A stretch of DNA of 64,000 nucleotides from positions 30,738,579 through 30,802,578 of the forward strand of contig OY829542.1 in NCBI GenBank assembly GCA_963691705.1, given 5' to 3'. Source of the DNA: Viola odorata. Its lineage: Eukaryota > Streptophyta > Magnoliopsida > Malpighiales > Violaceae. The notes under the pieces are model-generated. The model was not told where the DNA came from, ran no database searches, and worked only from the letters and a program-made list of their open reading frames with translations. Position numbers and translations under genes: made by a program. Shown here in pieces: positions 19,754-31,456 of the stretch. Numbering within the stretch: the first letter of the stretch is position 1; each line of letters opens with the position of its first letter.

Positions 19754-21349
19754 GTTGATGGCGCAGTAGTCCACGCACATCCTCCAAGGGCTATCCTTCT
19801 TGGGCACGAGGATCATCAGCACGACGTATGGAGACATGCTCTCCCGGATGTAGACTTTGCCAAGGAGCTCATCCACTTACTTTTGGAGCTCCTTGGTCTT
19901 AGTTGGGTTGCACTAATAGGTGGACCTATAATGCAAGGCCACACCCGACACCAAGTTAATTCGGTGCTCAATGTCGCGAATTAGGGGAAGGCCACTTAAA
20001 ATTTCGGCTGGAAAAACATCTTGAAAATCCTACAAAAGTGAGACAATTGGACTAAGTAGAGAAGAAGGGTTAGTGGTACTGCTTTGCAAACAAAATTCCT
20101 TAAACCGTAGAACTAGGCATACTTTATTCGCATGAAAAGTGAATTTTAAGTCCCTCCCTTTAGCATACATACTCAATTTCTTTAATTTTCTCTGTTTTCG
20201 CTCACTTTCACTCTCACTAGCATGCTTACTTTTTTCATGCCTTGGTTTTCCACTACCCCTCACATTTTTCACTCCATCACTCCTCACATTTTTCTCTCCA
20301 CTCACACATGTACTCTTTACCACTTGACGCATCACATGGAACTCGACCAAAGCCTTCTCCATGGCTCTTTGATCATCATAAACTTGAGATTGAGATAGAG
20401 GAGGGATGTTGAACTTACGGACTTAGTGTGAGAGCTTGTAGTGGTTGATGTAGCCATCTTGGATGACTCGCTGGTCGAATTTCCATGGCCGACCGAGAAG
20501 GATGTGACTCACATCCATGGGAACCACATCACATAGTCGTTGGTTCTCATATTCTCCAATTTTGAAATTGACCAAGACTTGCTCCCTCACTTTGACCTCA
20601 CCCTCATCATTGAACCAATGAATGACATACGACTTAAGATGTTTGGTAGGGACCAAACCTAGCTTATGTACAAGGAGGTGGCTTGCGGCATTAACCACAC
20701 TTCCATTATCAACAACTAAAGATGCCCCCTTTCCTTGCACTTCGCACCTTGTGTAGAAAAGGTTTTCACTTTGATCACTTAGTTCGATCTCCATTTTTGC
20801 TTGCACATTCAAGCTTCTCCTCACAACCAAACTCAAGGCCAAAGCCACTTTTACTTCCCTCTCCTCCTCACTTAAGGTTACCTTCTCCTCCTCACTCTCA
20901 ACCCCACATGGAACCCCTTCCTCTTCACTCTCAGATTCGTACACACCTTCACGAATCAAAATGACACCCTGGTTGGGACACTTAGCTGCAATGTGGCCCC
21001 TCCCGTGACATTTTAAGTAGTCAATATTACTTGAGAACTTCCTTGGTTGGTTTGGATTAGGTGTGTAGGATGGCTTGGTGTAGGGCGGTTTGGTGTAAGA
21101 AGTAGATGGGTCATTTTTGGTGTAAGGCGAAGGTGTAAGTGTGGTTTTGGAGTCTTTTGAGTAAGGCTTCTTCCATTGGGGTTTAGATGGGTTGGTGTTT
21201 GTGTTGGTGTCTCGGCTAGGGTAGGTTTTGGTGTATGGTTTGGAGGTGGTGGTGTCTCGGCTAGGATAAGCTTTGGAAGATGAGGACTAATGCTTGGCTG
21301 CTTCATGTTTCTCCATTTTCAATGTGACCACCCATTACACTTCTTGTGA
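19754..21349 (-). pseudogene. Element A gag end, protease and RT N-half (decayed)
   Basis: Minus-strand continuation of element A. 19754-20030 reads as RT N-terminus ([30 protein letters not shown]). 20030-20362 is the charged linker between protease and RT. 20423-20959 is protease with VVDNGSVVNAAS and downstream LLGRPWKFDQ. 20960-21030 holds a gag zinc knuckle (KCHGRGHIAAKCPN) whose first cysteine is lost. 21031-21310 is a proline/threonine-rich spacer now out of frame, and 21311-21349 the end of gag (KMEKHEAAKH-like). The gag core is missing: sequence changes at about 21349. Frame changes and stops make it inactive. It joins 1-1786 once the Tat element is removed. Confidence 0.88.
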
Positions 21350-22375
21350 CAATGTCACAAAATTATACATACAAAGACAAAGAACTAACGCAAATAAAAG
21401 ATTAGTAAAAACACTCCCTCACTCAAATTTTACTCATGTTTGTCACACCACTCATACAATGCCTCACTAAACTCTACTCCAAATTCACAAGACTCGCCCC
21501 ACTTGATATTTCCGTTGGCAATGCCTCAAACAATCACACAAGTGACTCAACGAAGAACGCTTGAAAGAAAAATCAAAGAAAACTCGGTTAGAAAGAACTT
21601 AAAGATGCTAAGAAAAAAGAAAATGTGAAAGAACAAATTCTTTACAGATTAGCTAGAGTAGAAAGACGAAATATGAGGAATCAACAAGACACAACTCTTT
21701 GTTGAAGGTTGGTGTTTGACTTCCCTTTTTATTTTGTTTTAGGGTTTTCTTTTCACAATTTTTTTTTTTGGAATTTCCTTTTCAAGCAAATGGCAAGAAG
21801 AACTTGAGTAAAAATTGGTGTAAATATGAAGGGAATTTTGGATCAAGGTGTATGTGAGAAAGTGGGTTTTTAAAACTTACCTGAAATAGCTAGACAAGGC
21901 AAAAGTGCCTTTTATCTTTGCCGTTTTGAGCTAGCTCACATGCACTCTCTTGGAAAATGATTTGGTTGGTGCATGTGGCTTGGGAAAAGGCTGCGGATTT
22001 GTGTAAGAAAGGAATGACACAATGTAAGAGTTGCTCTTTCAAGTTGGGTCAAGCAAAACACACCATGTTCTTGCAATTAATGTCGTGGACTTGAAGGAGA
22101 GAGAACTCACATGTGACAGCTTGAAAATGAACATTTATAGGTTTGAACACTTAAAGGTTTGAAGATCAAAGTGTCCAAAAATAGAAAAACTTGAAGATGA
22201 ATAGAGATTTTCGCATAAAACACACTAAAAACTTCAAATTATCTCAAGAACACCAAAATGGTAGCGAAAATTCTGTGTGCCAAAAAATAAAAATCTTGTG
22301 ACCAAATTGAAAAATTATTGATGAAAAACTCTTAGAACATGCAAAAGTTGCAGAAAATAAGCCTTGAGCACCAAG
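21350..22375 (-). other. Element A leader (non-coding)
   Basis: AT-rich sequence between the truncated gag and the primer-binding site. No coding signal on either strand. A deletion at the gag side removed the gag core. Confidence 0.55.
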
Positions 22376-22388
22376 TACTCCACTACCA
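22376..22388 (-). other. Element A primer-binding site
   Basis: Minus-strand TGGTAGTGGAGTA two bases after the LTR end CCGTATCA. It is a decayed form of the TGGTAGCGGAGC found in elements C, D and E. Confidence 0.7.
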
Positions 22389-22390
22389 CA

Positions 22391-22996
22391 TGATACGGTC
22401 CGAGCCACCATAAGCTAGATGTTTGGTGAGCATAAGTGTTTGTGTCTCAAACCAAAGTTTTTACTTAGGCGATTTGGAACCAAATGAAAGATGAAAGATG
22501 GATCTAGTTTAAGACATGCAACACAAGATAAGAAAAATAAGAATGTGTGAAAATAAGAAGAAATAAACAAGTGGATTAGATAATAAAAATGATAAATTAG
22601 AAGCCGAAAATGTAATGCTTACAATAAAAGAAACAAAATGATTACAAGTTTGATGATTGAAAGTTTTACTTGTGAGAATGTGAGTATCATCAACTATACA
22701 CCAAATAAGGGAGTCTTTGGTGAATAAGGGAGGAGGTTTCCTCTATGCTAAACAATAATCACTTGACAAAAACTAAAGAAAATAAGCCTAACACTTGGCT
22801 ATTTATATCTAGGGTAAAAGATTCCAAGAAATGACTAAAAAAGGCCTTAGGTTGGCCAACTGAAGTTGGATGTTCAAAAGGTTAGACTTGGGTCCAAAAG
22901 GTGGTTAGCGCATCATGTGCCGCAGCTAGGCATTATGATTCGTGCATGTCGCGCACATGATGAGGTTTGCGTCTGTGCGCTGCGCATGCCTTGGTG
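22391..22996 (-). repeat. Element A 5' LTR fragment
   Basis: Plus-strand TGATACGG at 22391 is the reverse complement of an LTR end CCGTATCA. A minus-strand TATA-like AGATATAAATAG lies near 22797-22808. The right edge appears cut by the plus-strand LTR of element E; the exact border is uncertain. Confidence 0.55.
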
Positions 22997-24189
22997 TGAT
23001 ACAATAATGGACCCCTCACACCTTGAGGCCTAGGATACCAGACCTAAAGGGCCAATTACATGAAGCCAAAAAAAGAAGCTAGTCCTTTGGTTCGAGCATG
23101 AGATGAGCAAAGACCAACCAAAAGTTGAGGAATGGGTCATAACGGTGCTCGTGCGTCATAACGGGAATCTATTAGGAAGCCGACAGATTACCAGGAGTCA
23201 ATTGGGAGGCTAAAACGAAGCCAACACCAAATCTAACCCCAAGTTCTTCCCGCAAGTCAACGAGAATCTATCGGAAAATAGGGAAACTATCTGGAGCTTA
23301 GCCAAGGACACCAGCAAAGTCGGCGCTGGCCTTAAGCCCTTCGTACAAGTTAACTGGAGCCTATCGGGAGGGAAGGTTACCGGGAGCCCTTCAAGGAAGC
23401 AAGTCACCAAGAACCATTCAAGGGTGCAAGTTACCGGGAGGAGTCTATCGGGAGACATGGTTGAGGACCGTACCAACCCGATAACCTTTGGGCAAGCTAC
23501 CGGGAGAAGCTTGGGCCATCCATCACATGACTTATACCACGGTAAAGCAGACCATGAATACTTCAGCGAGCCTCCTACCTCTAACGGCCATCGCGTGAGG
23601 AGTTCTGGCATCAACCCTAGAAAGCCATGAGTTCTTCCGAGCCTTTGACCCTGTAGCACTCAAGTATCATAGGCTCGACTATTTTTGTAACCCTTTGTAT
23701 AAGTACCAAACTTAGCTACTATTTTCATTAGTTTAGATTGAGTGATTTTGTTGAGTCGAGAATACTCCTCCCTTATCACCTAAGCTAATCTTATAGACTT
23801 CTAAGCCTTGATGGTGCTTTGATCATCTGCAAGTAAAACGTAAACCATCAACTTATGTTTTGTGTAATCGTTTATTAGTTGTCCTTGTAAACGAATCTCT
23901 TGTGAAATATACATGTATGTTCTTTCCGCCTCTAGTCTCTACCCAAGTATTCAACGTGCATCTTAATCATCACCACGCTAAAGTCCTTCAATATCTCCTT
24001 CGTGTTTATCTCAGTAATCTTTTTCCCTCCTTGTTTATCATTGCTTTCTTCCGCTGTGCATCCGTATCATCCACCAATTTCCCTTCGTGATCATCTTTAT
24101 GTATTAATTGTCTAAGTAAACTCTCAAGCTAGATCTTCTCAAAGCTCCATATATCATTCGATCTACTCACGTTAGATCAGACCATATCA
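22997..24189 (+). repeat. Element E 5' LTR
   Basis: Right edge is clear: CCATATCA ends at 24189 and a primer-binding site follows. Left edge is proposed at TGATACAATAATGG (22997). Repeated ACCGGGAG-type motifs occur between 23160 and 23520 in the presumed U3. TATAAG lies at 23698-23703. Confidence 0.5.
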
Positions 24190-24191
24190 AG

Positions 24192-24203
24192 TGGTAGCGG
24201 AGC
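24192..24203 (+). other. Element E primer-binding site
   Basis: TGGTAGCGGAGC, two bases after the LTR end. The same 12-mer occurs in elements C and D, with near matches in B and F. Confidence 0.75.
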
Positions 24204-25234
24204 TATTGACGCTTAGAGTTTTCTTGTGTCGTCACTGCTTTATTTTCCACCTAAAAGTGTCAATATTTTGTGTTCGTTTAGTGTTCTTGAGTTTGGCGTT
24301 TGTATGTTCATCTTGTGAACATTGTCGATCGAGTTTTCATTGTTTCCAGTTTCCTTGCGTCTTGAGCCTTGTTCGTTAAGTCCAATTTCAGTGTTATAAA
24401 GTTGGTGATTTTTATAGCAATATTTGCTAAACAAAAACAAGGATCAAAATCCAAAAAGGTGTTCCTAGTGTTCATCTTGTTCCCTCGGAAGAGAGAAAAA
24501 CTTGAGTGAGGAAACCAAATCCGAAAAGGTGATCTAAAATACTTTTAAAAAGCTAAAGCATTTGAGTTTCCCTCTAAACAATTATTCTTTCAAGTCGCTG
24601 GCCATCATCACACGTCCATCCCATGCATTAAATGCACTGCACAAGTCAGCCGCCCCTCTCTCCTACTTTCTCAGAAACACCCCACCAAACCATCTAGTCT
24701 AGCCCAAAAGTTGTTTGCTAAAGATCCTACCTACATCACCAACTGTCTCTAACTATTTTACTCGAGTCTTGTGTCGTCTTTCCGTCTAGCCTTGAGTCGT
24801 CCTTCCATCATAAGAAATAAACTAAGTCTTACTGAGCCGGTAACCTTTACCGGTACCATTCTCATATACCTTAGTTTTCTTGAGTCTACCGGTACTATTC
24901 CTTTTTGACTTACCGGTGCTTTTCTATTTTATTGAGTCTTCTTGAGAATACCGGTAACCATCCATCTCATCTACTGATACTTTTTTTCCTTATCTTCCCT
25001 ACCAGTACCACTTCCGTCTCTTCCGTCATAAGCTCTTAAGCATTTGTGAAGGTAATTGCATATTTGTTTACTTGAAGCACAAGATTAGGGTGCTAAAGAA
25101 TCGCACGCCTTGCAACCAAGAGTGAGTGATTGTGACGATATCTTTTACGAGTGCCAAACACAAGAGTTTAAACATGTGAGGGGGAGAATTATTTTTACTA
25201 ACCTTTGTTTAAGTGTGCAGGTACAAGTTTCATA
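24204..25234 (+). other. Element E leader with ACCGGT cluster
   Basis: Non-coding leader. 24837-25010 carries several copies of TACCGGTA-like palindromes. A block TTTAAACATGTGAGGG near 25167-25182 is shared with the leaders of B (33780-33793) and C (49968-49982, CACGTGAGGG). Confidence 0.6.
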
Positions 25235-25690
25235 ATGTCAGATAAAAGTGTAATCGGGACTAATGAGGGTAGAACTGAGGATGTCCTGACCCAAATTCTC
25301 ACATCCTTAGCAGAAATGAAGTTGGCCTTAGCCAAGTCTGAAGCGCGTCGGGCCATGTTAGAGGAAACCCTAAGGTCCTGTGAACTATCGGGAAATAAGA
25401 CCTCCGATACCTCCACCCCTCCACCACCCCCTCCCGGCCTACCTCTTAAGTCTCGCGAGGACACTCACAAGGAGTCGACACTTACGAGACCGAGGAGGAA
25501 GGTCACGACAGCGATGCCGATGATGACAGCCATGAAAGGCCTACCCACCGAGGCTTTCCGAATGTTCTCACCACTAGGCCCCGAAAGCCAAAATCCTTCA
25601 CAAGTTAGCCCATTCCCGATACCCATGCCTTCGTCCTTTAAGACCTTCAAGCCAAAGGCATCATTGCACAATACCAACATCATTGAATGA
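25235..25690 (+). pseudogene. Element E gag N-terminus (truncated)
   Basis: ATG 25235 (MSDKSVIGTNEGRTEDVL). The first 55 residues form a likely coiled coil (LTSLAEMKLALAKSEARRAMLEETL), followed by a proline run. The frame then shifts relative to its relative at 33846-34483 and a stop follows at about 25688. The gag core, zinc knuckle and pol are absent; the element is cut at 25767 by the Athila LTR. It is homologous to element B gag. Confidence 0.75.
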
Positions 25691-25767
25691 GTCTCGCCGC
25701 CAGGCCACCTCAGGGTCGTGGTCTACCCGATACCGATAGTGTTCCTAACCCCCAGAACCTTGCATGC

Positions 25768-27359
25768 TGATAGCATATTTCTTGGGCATGATTTTATCCT
25801 CTTTTCTAGCCTTTTCGGGGGCATGATTCTGCTATTTGACCCTTATTTCCATCTTTATTGTAGATCAGCACCAAAAGGAGAAAGAGAGCGAAAAGATGCA
25901 TTTTTGAAGTAATTCTTGGGATTTCAAGCTTCAAGGCATAGAAGATCAGAGTGTCGTCGAGCCCTCGACGCTAACTAGACCAGTGAGTAGTTTCTCGCCC
26001 ACGATACCTCTGCATCAATTCTCAATCGAAAGCCAAAGAGAAGAATCTTTGAAGATCCGCACAGGATTCCATGCGTTTGCAAAAGATGTCAAGCGCGCCA
26101 GAGATCCCAGAATATTCCCCTGAGAAGGATGTGTGTTGTCGCGCTCCCATTGGCTCCCTCTCTCTCCCCTTAGATGTTTTGTCCCCTAGTGGATTGTAGG
26201 ACTATTTAAGCTTAGTTTTAGGGTTTTTTTGTGAGGAGGCAGACATTAATACATCACTCCACTTTCACCTTAATTTTAGGGATTCGTCTTTTGTCATAGG
26301 AGCAGCCGCCGGTTTGTAAAAGGAGGAAGCTTTTCTCATTTGAATTATTGAATCATCCTTCAGTTTCTTCTAAACCCTTTCCTTTTATCCTCTTTTATTG
26401 CATGCTATTTGTTATCCATTATTCATATTTATTTATGAGTAGCTAAATTTCGTTATCTTAGCAAAGAATGTTTCAAGGGTTGTAAGGCTTAGTTAAGAGG
26501 CCAAAACGTGCTTAATACTTCTTCACTATCATATTCGTTTGCTTGCCCTTTGCTTGTTACTTTCACTTGGGTATGTTAAGGGCTAGATCAACTTTTAGTA
26601 TTTCTTTGTGATTATTGTCACCTTAATGGTAATAACTGATGTGAGGCCATTAAGGATAGTAGACGCCTAGAGCGGAGAGGTTACTATACTGTGATCTCAC
26701 CAATCTAGGGCATTCGAACGATTAGGGTTGTGCCGCGAGCTTGACAAACTGACACGTCGTGCCCTAGATATGTTTTACCTCCGTTTCATGGGCTTTTTGA
26801 GTATTGCCTCCACGCATTCGTGCCTGGGGGGACAGCGAAACGTCAAGGCTACCTCATAAGTAGAAACGGGGGGTAGCTTCTACCTGCGAAGATAAGTAGG
26901 GGGTGTTGAGTGGAAACTAGGCCCCTATAGCATATCTATGGTGTGGAGAAGGAAAATCCTTGTGCTGATGATTGACTGACCCTGGAAACAACTCGAGAAC
27001 ACTCCTTGCTAAGATCTTTTCCTATCTGAATCTTTATTTACCCTTCACTGCCTCCTAGTGTTTTCATGACCTTGCTATTATTTTAATATCTTGCCTTCGA
27101 CTGTGTTTTACTTTCGTGACCTTGATAATTGTTTTAATTATTTGTCTTGTTAGCTACCACATCTGCGTTGATTAATTCTATTAATCAACATAACCCCCCC
27201 CAGCGTTACTTTTATATTTGGTTGCATTTACTCTCTATCATACATTGAAACTGATATATTATTCCTTCAATCTTTGTGGTTCGACCCTGTCTTACCCTTT
27301 ACACATTTATTTGTGCATTCAGGCATCAGGAAAATATTATTATATTTGAGTGACGATCA
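25768..27359 (+). repeat. Athila-like 5' LTR (about 1.6 kb)
   Basis: Starts TGATAGCATATTT and ends GACGATCA, followed within a few bases by an Athila-type primer-binding site. Length suits Athila LTRs. TATTTAAG lies near 26204. A second copy of the LTR, lacking its last part, is at 58816-60197 in the same orientation. Confidence 0.8.
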
Positions 27360-27362
27360 AAT

Positions 27363-27382
27363 TTTAGCGTCGTTGTCTGGGA
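27363..27382 (+). other. Athila-type primer-binding site, mutated
   Basis: TTAGCGTCGTTGTCTGGGA resembles the Athila consensus TTGGCGCCGTTGCCGGGGA with mostly G-to-A and C-to-T changes. Confidence 0.7.
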
Positions 27383-27414
27383 TTTAATGGTAATAATTTT
27401 TCTTTTTCACTTGT

Positions 27415-28480
27415 ATGACCAGGAGATCTGCACCAGATTTACTCCCTCTAAATCTCGAATTGACCAGAACAGAAAGAGAACTTCGGACGCAAGCTAGAGG
27501 ATCTTCTACCCAACGCAAAGGAATCCCTCATCCTGCCCTTGATAAACATCTTGTCAACCTGGCCGAATCTGAACATTAGTTTCACTAAGACCTAATGTTC
27601 ACAGCTTCATTCTATTTGCGAGGCCATGAAACTGCCCAATGTCAACATTGAACATGCTAAGCTACGCGCTTTTATGTGGTCTCTTAAGGATGATGCCCTC
27701 GATTGGTATTACGACCTTCCGCCAAGATCCATTCATTCTTGGGGGGAGATGTCTAAGATCTTCACTGAAAAATACTATTCAGCATCAATACACCCAAGCA
27801 ACTCGTGTCTATTTTCCAAAGAAAGGAAGAAGATCTTGCCCAGTACTATGAAAGATTTCTGAAAATGCAATCCACGTGCCCCTCATATAACCGTAGCGAG
27901 CACGCTCTTATTCAGTACTTTTGCGAAGGCCTTAAAGCTCATGACAGGGCCTTGCTTAATGTTGCCGCCAATGGTTCCCTCACTGCCCTCACACCAGCCG
28001 CTGCCAAGGTAACAATCGAGCTCATGGCCAAGAATGCCATATCTGAGGTTGGGAATAGTGGAGGCCAAGACGTCCAAGTGGCAGCATTACAAAATCAACT
28101 TACCGCCCTTATAGGGTTGTTCCAGAATTTCGTGGCAGGACAACCTACACCAGTCAAGGCATGCCAAATTTGTAACTTTGTGGATCATGCTACAGATGCA
28201 TGCCCCCATATTCTAGATGAAATCTAAGTAAATGCAATTGGCCAGTATATCCAGGCCCCGTATTGTCAGAATTACAACCAGGGCTGGAAGCAACAGAATC
28301 CAAGTTGGGTTCCTAATCCACAGCCGTCCGACTCGAGCCAACAACAACAATAGAACCCTTATAGAAATCATCCCCCTCCTCTCAATATGCAACACTTCAG
28401 GCCCAGGCCAACATACAACCAGCCAGTATCAACGTCAGCTGCCTTAGGATCAGACTTTTGTTGTGCCCCCGATTCCAGCA
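27415..28480 (+). pseudogene. Athila-like gag, first part
   Basis: ATG 27415 (MTRRSAPDLLPLNLEL) opens a frame that stops by about 27580. 27626-27862 and 27805-28227 then carry the gag core in two frames: LRAFMWSLKDDALDWYYDLPP, then YYERFLKMQSTCPSY, LIQYFCEGL and a zinc-type motif CQICNFVDHATDACPH. A glutamine/asparagine-rich tail continues to 28480, where a solo LTR is inserted; the gene resumes at 29113. Gag forms the particle in which the RNA is copied. Frameshifts and stops make it dead. Confidence 0.85.
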
Positions 28481-29107
28481 TGATATGAGCTTAAAGGCTC
28501 CAACTCGTCCTTATGCCTTGCCCGGACCAGCCTTGGATCTCACGGCGAAAACTAGCACATTAGGGACTGTTTTGGTGATCAAGTCAGCCGGCCTTCCTAG
28601 GTTTAAATGAAGGGTTATTTTAGAGTTTTCTCATGTAATAATTCTCAAGCTATAAATAGAAGGAGATAGCCTCTTTTATAGCTTGCCTTTGATTTTGATG
28701 ATATTCTCTTTGGCCAATTCTTAGATTAAACTAGTGTAACTTAGGGTTCTTGGTAACCGGTGCCAATAGGGCTGAATACCATTGTTTATCTTCTATCTCT
28801 TCTTGTAATTAAGCTCTTGAGCTTTGTTCTTAAATCAGAAAAGAGAGATCCTTAACTAGTTTGTAGAAAGGTTGCTTGTTCTTAAGATCAGGAGGGTTTT
28901 CTAATTAGTTAAGTTCTTATTATGTTCATCATCTAAACACCTCTAAACATCATCCATTTCCGCTGCAACACATACTCCATTTGAACACTAAAAGCACCTT
29001 CATCCGTTCATCCATCCAAGCTGCCAACCTCTCACAAGAGGACTAGATCCAGCTCAAGAATAGCAATTCGGCCTCCTTCTATCCAAATCGAAGTTGAGCC
29101 GTTATCA
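28481..29107 (+). mobile_element. Solo LTR (plus) in Athila gag, duplication CAGCA
   Basis: 627 bp from TGATATGAGC to CCGTTATCA, flanked by CAGCA at 28476-28480 and 29108-29112. TATA box CTATAAATAG at 28650-28659 lies in one arm of an 11-bp inverted repeat (28646-28656/28675-28685). It is the same LTR family as 29986-30580 and related to 45134-45779. No internal region remains, consistent with LTR-LTR recombination. Confidence 0.93.
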
Positions 29108-29112
29108 CAGCA

Positions 29113-29985
29113 CCAGGTCCGGACCCCGAACAACAAAAGAAGATTGAGGACCTGGAGAAGAAAATGACCATTATGATGGCAGAGATAAAGGAACTGAAAA
29201 ATCAAGGAAGATCCCTGCCTCAGACAGAAACCAATCTAAAGCATAACGTTTGTACTGTTACTCTCCGAAGTGGCACGACCTTGACTCCTCCATCACATCC
29301 TGCCCCCGACATCAAAAATTCTCCAGAAGCAAAACTCAAACCCAAAGCAAAAAGTTTGAAAGTGCCCAGGTTTGTTGAGGTCATGGAAGACAGAATCCAC
29401 TCCCCAAGGGATCGCCTAGGAACAATCCTAACCCACATGAGTTTACCTAGGAATATATTCACAAGATTCTTGAGCCTCCATTTTCCCAAAGATTAGTCAA
29501 GTCAAAAAAAGAAACAGAAGACCGAGAAATTTTTGATATGTTCAGCAAAATGGTTGTCAACATCCAGGCGGTCAAGAATGTTCCTAGATACGCCAAATTC
29601 CTAAAACAACTATGTATAAACAAGTGTAAATTGGCCGGTGTCAACAAGATCAGTGTAGGGGCTAATGTTTCTGCCCACATACAATGAAAAATTCCCCCCA
29701 AGTTCAAAGACCAAGGAATGTTTATTATTCCTTGCACGATCGGCACCATTGATATTGACAAGGCCATGTGCGACCTAGGAGCAGGGATAAATGTCATGCC
29801 CTTGATCATCTACAACAGTCTTGGGCTCGAACCCCTTAAACCCACCAGACTTGCCATTCAACTTGCCGATCGTTCTATTATCTACCCTGAGGGGATTATC
29901 ACAGATGTCTTAGTCCAAGTGGGTGAATTTTTATTCCCAACAGATTTCTATGTCATCGCCATGGAGAACAAAGACTCAACCAAGT
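29113..29985 (+). pseudogene. Athila-like gag end and protease
   Basis: Resumes in frame after the CAGCA duplication with APGPDPEQQKK, a short helical stretch, then CTVTLRSGT (29250-29280), a conserved Athila motif. The frame is later disturbed. 29718-29985 reads as protease: TIGTIDIDKAMCDLGAGIN with the Athila-type DLGA active-site motif. It is interrupted at 29985 by a second solo LTR and continues at 30586. Confidence 0.85.
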
Positions 29986-30580
29986 TGATATGGCCCAAGC
30001 TCTGATTTGGAGGAGCTAGGCCGAAGGAATCCTTGAAGGAGTCGGATCTAGTCTCTTTAGGAGGTTGGCGTTTGGATAATCGGATGGATGAACGGATTAT
30101 TTGAGATGGTGATGGGGTTGATAGCAGCGGACATAAATGGAGGAAAAGGATAGTGTATTGATGATAACAAAAAGGAACTATTGTTCTTGACAAACCCCCT
30201 TACCTCTTGGATGAGTAACCTTGCCGAAAAGAACAAAGGATCTCTTAAACAAATACAACCCTCTCACCTCTTGGATGAGCAACCTGATTTGTTTAGATAG
30301 TTGGTACTGGTTTTAAGAACCCTAATGCTTAAGCTAAAAGTTTGGTCCTTGAAGAAGATAACACAAAAACAAAGACAAGCTATAAAAGAGGCTATCTCCT
30401 TCTATTTATAGCTTGAGAATTATTACATGAGAAAGCCCTAAAATAACCCTTCATTTAAACCTAGGAAGGCCGGCTGACTTGATCACCAAAATAGTCCCTA
30501 ATGTGCTAGTTTTCGCCGTGAGATCCAAGGCTGGTCCGAGAAAGGCATAAAGACGAGCTGGAGCCTTTAAGCTCATATCA
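29986..30580 (-). mobile_element. Solo LTR (minus) in Athila protease, duplication CAAGT
   Basis: 595 bp. On the plus strand TGATATGG...GCTCATATCA, flanked by CAAGT at 29981-29985 and 30581-30585. Reverse complement aligns with the solo LTR at 28481-29107, including the inverted-repeat TATA region (30376-30386/30405-30415). Confidence 0.93.
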
Positions 30581-30585
30581 CAAGT

Positions 30586-31456
30586 CTTCAGATGTACTTC
30601 TAGGGCGACCATTTCTGGCCACTACCAGGGTAAAGATTGACGTCCACCAGGCAACCATCTCCCTCGAATTCGACAGAGAGATCATCAAATTCAACATGCT
30701 GGAATCCATGCGATACCCTTCTGAATTTTCCAGTGTTAATTATGTTGATTTGATTGACCCTTCTGTTGACCAACTTGCTGAATTAGACTCCACTGATCCC
30801 TTGCAATTTGCCCTTGACAGGAGTCTCACGCCACCTCTATTAGATGTCATGGCCTCGACACTCATCACCCCTCCTGAGCTATATGTTGTTGTCACAGCCC
30901 TAGAAGAGTGCGTCGTTATCCCATATGAACCTACGGTCGTATCCCCCATTTGCTCAGACCATGTCAAGCTGTCTCCGTCCATCGATCAGGCTCCTGCCCT
31001 CAAACTGAAACCACTGCCCTCCTATCTCAAATATGCTTATCTCGGCCTCAATGACTCTCTTCCCGTCATCATCTCCAACAAACTCAATGATTTTGAAGAG
31101 TTTGAGCTGATTTCTTTGTTGAAGGAATTTAGATAGGCTATAGGCTGGACTATCGCGGACATCAAGGGCTTGTCACCAGCTTTATGTACTCACCGAATTC
31201 ATTTGGAAGATGCCAGCAAGGCAATACACCATCCACAGCGCAGATTGAACCCACCCATGATAGAGGTGGTGAGAAAAGAAGTGCTAAAGTTGCAAGATGC
31301 GAGTGTTATCTACCACATCTCTGATAGCCCGTGGGTCAGCCCGATACAAGTCGTGCCCAAAAAAACTGGTATCACCATTACTCTTGGGTAGGACGATGAA
31401 TCTATTCCCACCAGAATTCAGAATGGGTAGAGAGTCTGCATTGATTAACGCCGCTA
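30586..31456 (+). pseudogene. Athila-like protease end, linker and RT start
   Basis: Directly after the CAAGT duplication the reading resumes with a protease end (LLGRPFL, VKIDVH), then a linker frame at 30696-31136. 31170-31391 is the RT N-terminus (HRIHLEDASKAIHHPQRRLN, SPWVSPIQVVPKKTGIT). To 31456 the sequence still reads as RT (IPTRIQNG, RVCID) with stops and a small deletion, then joins element F. The rest of RT, RNase H and integrase are absent. Confidence 0.85.
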
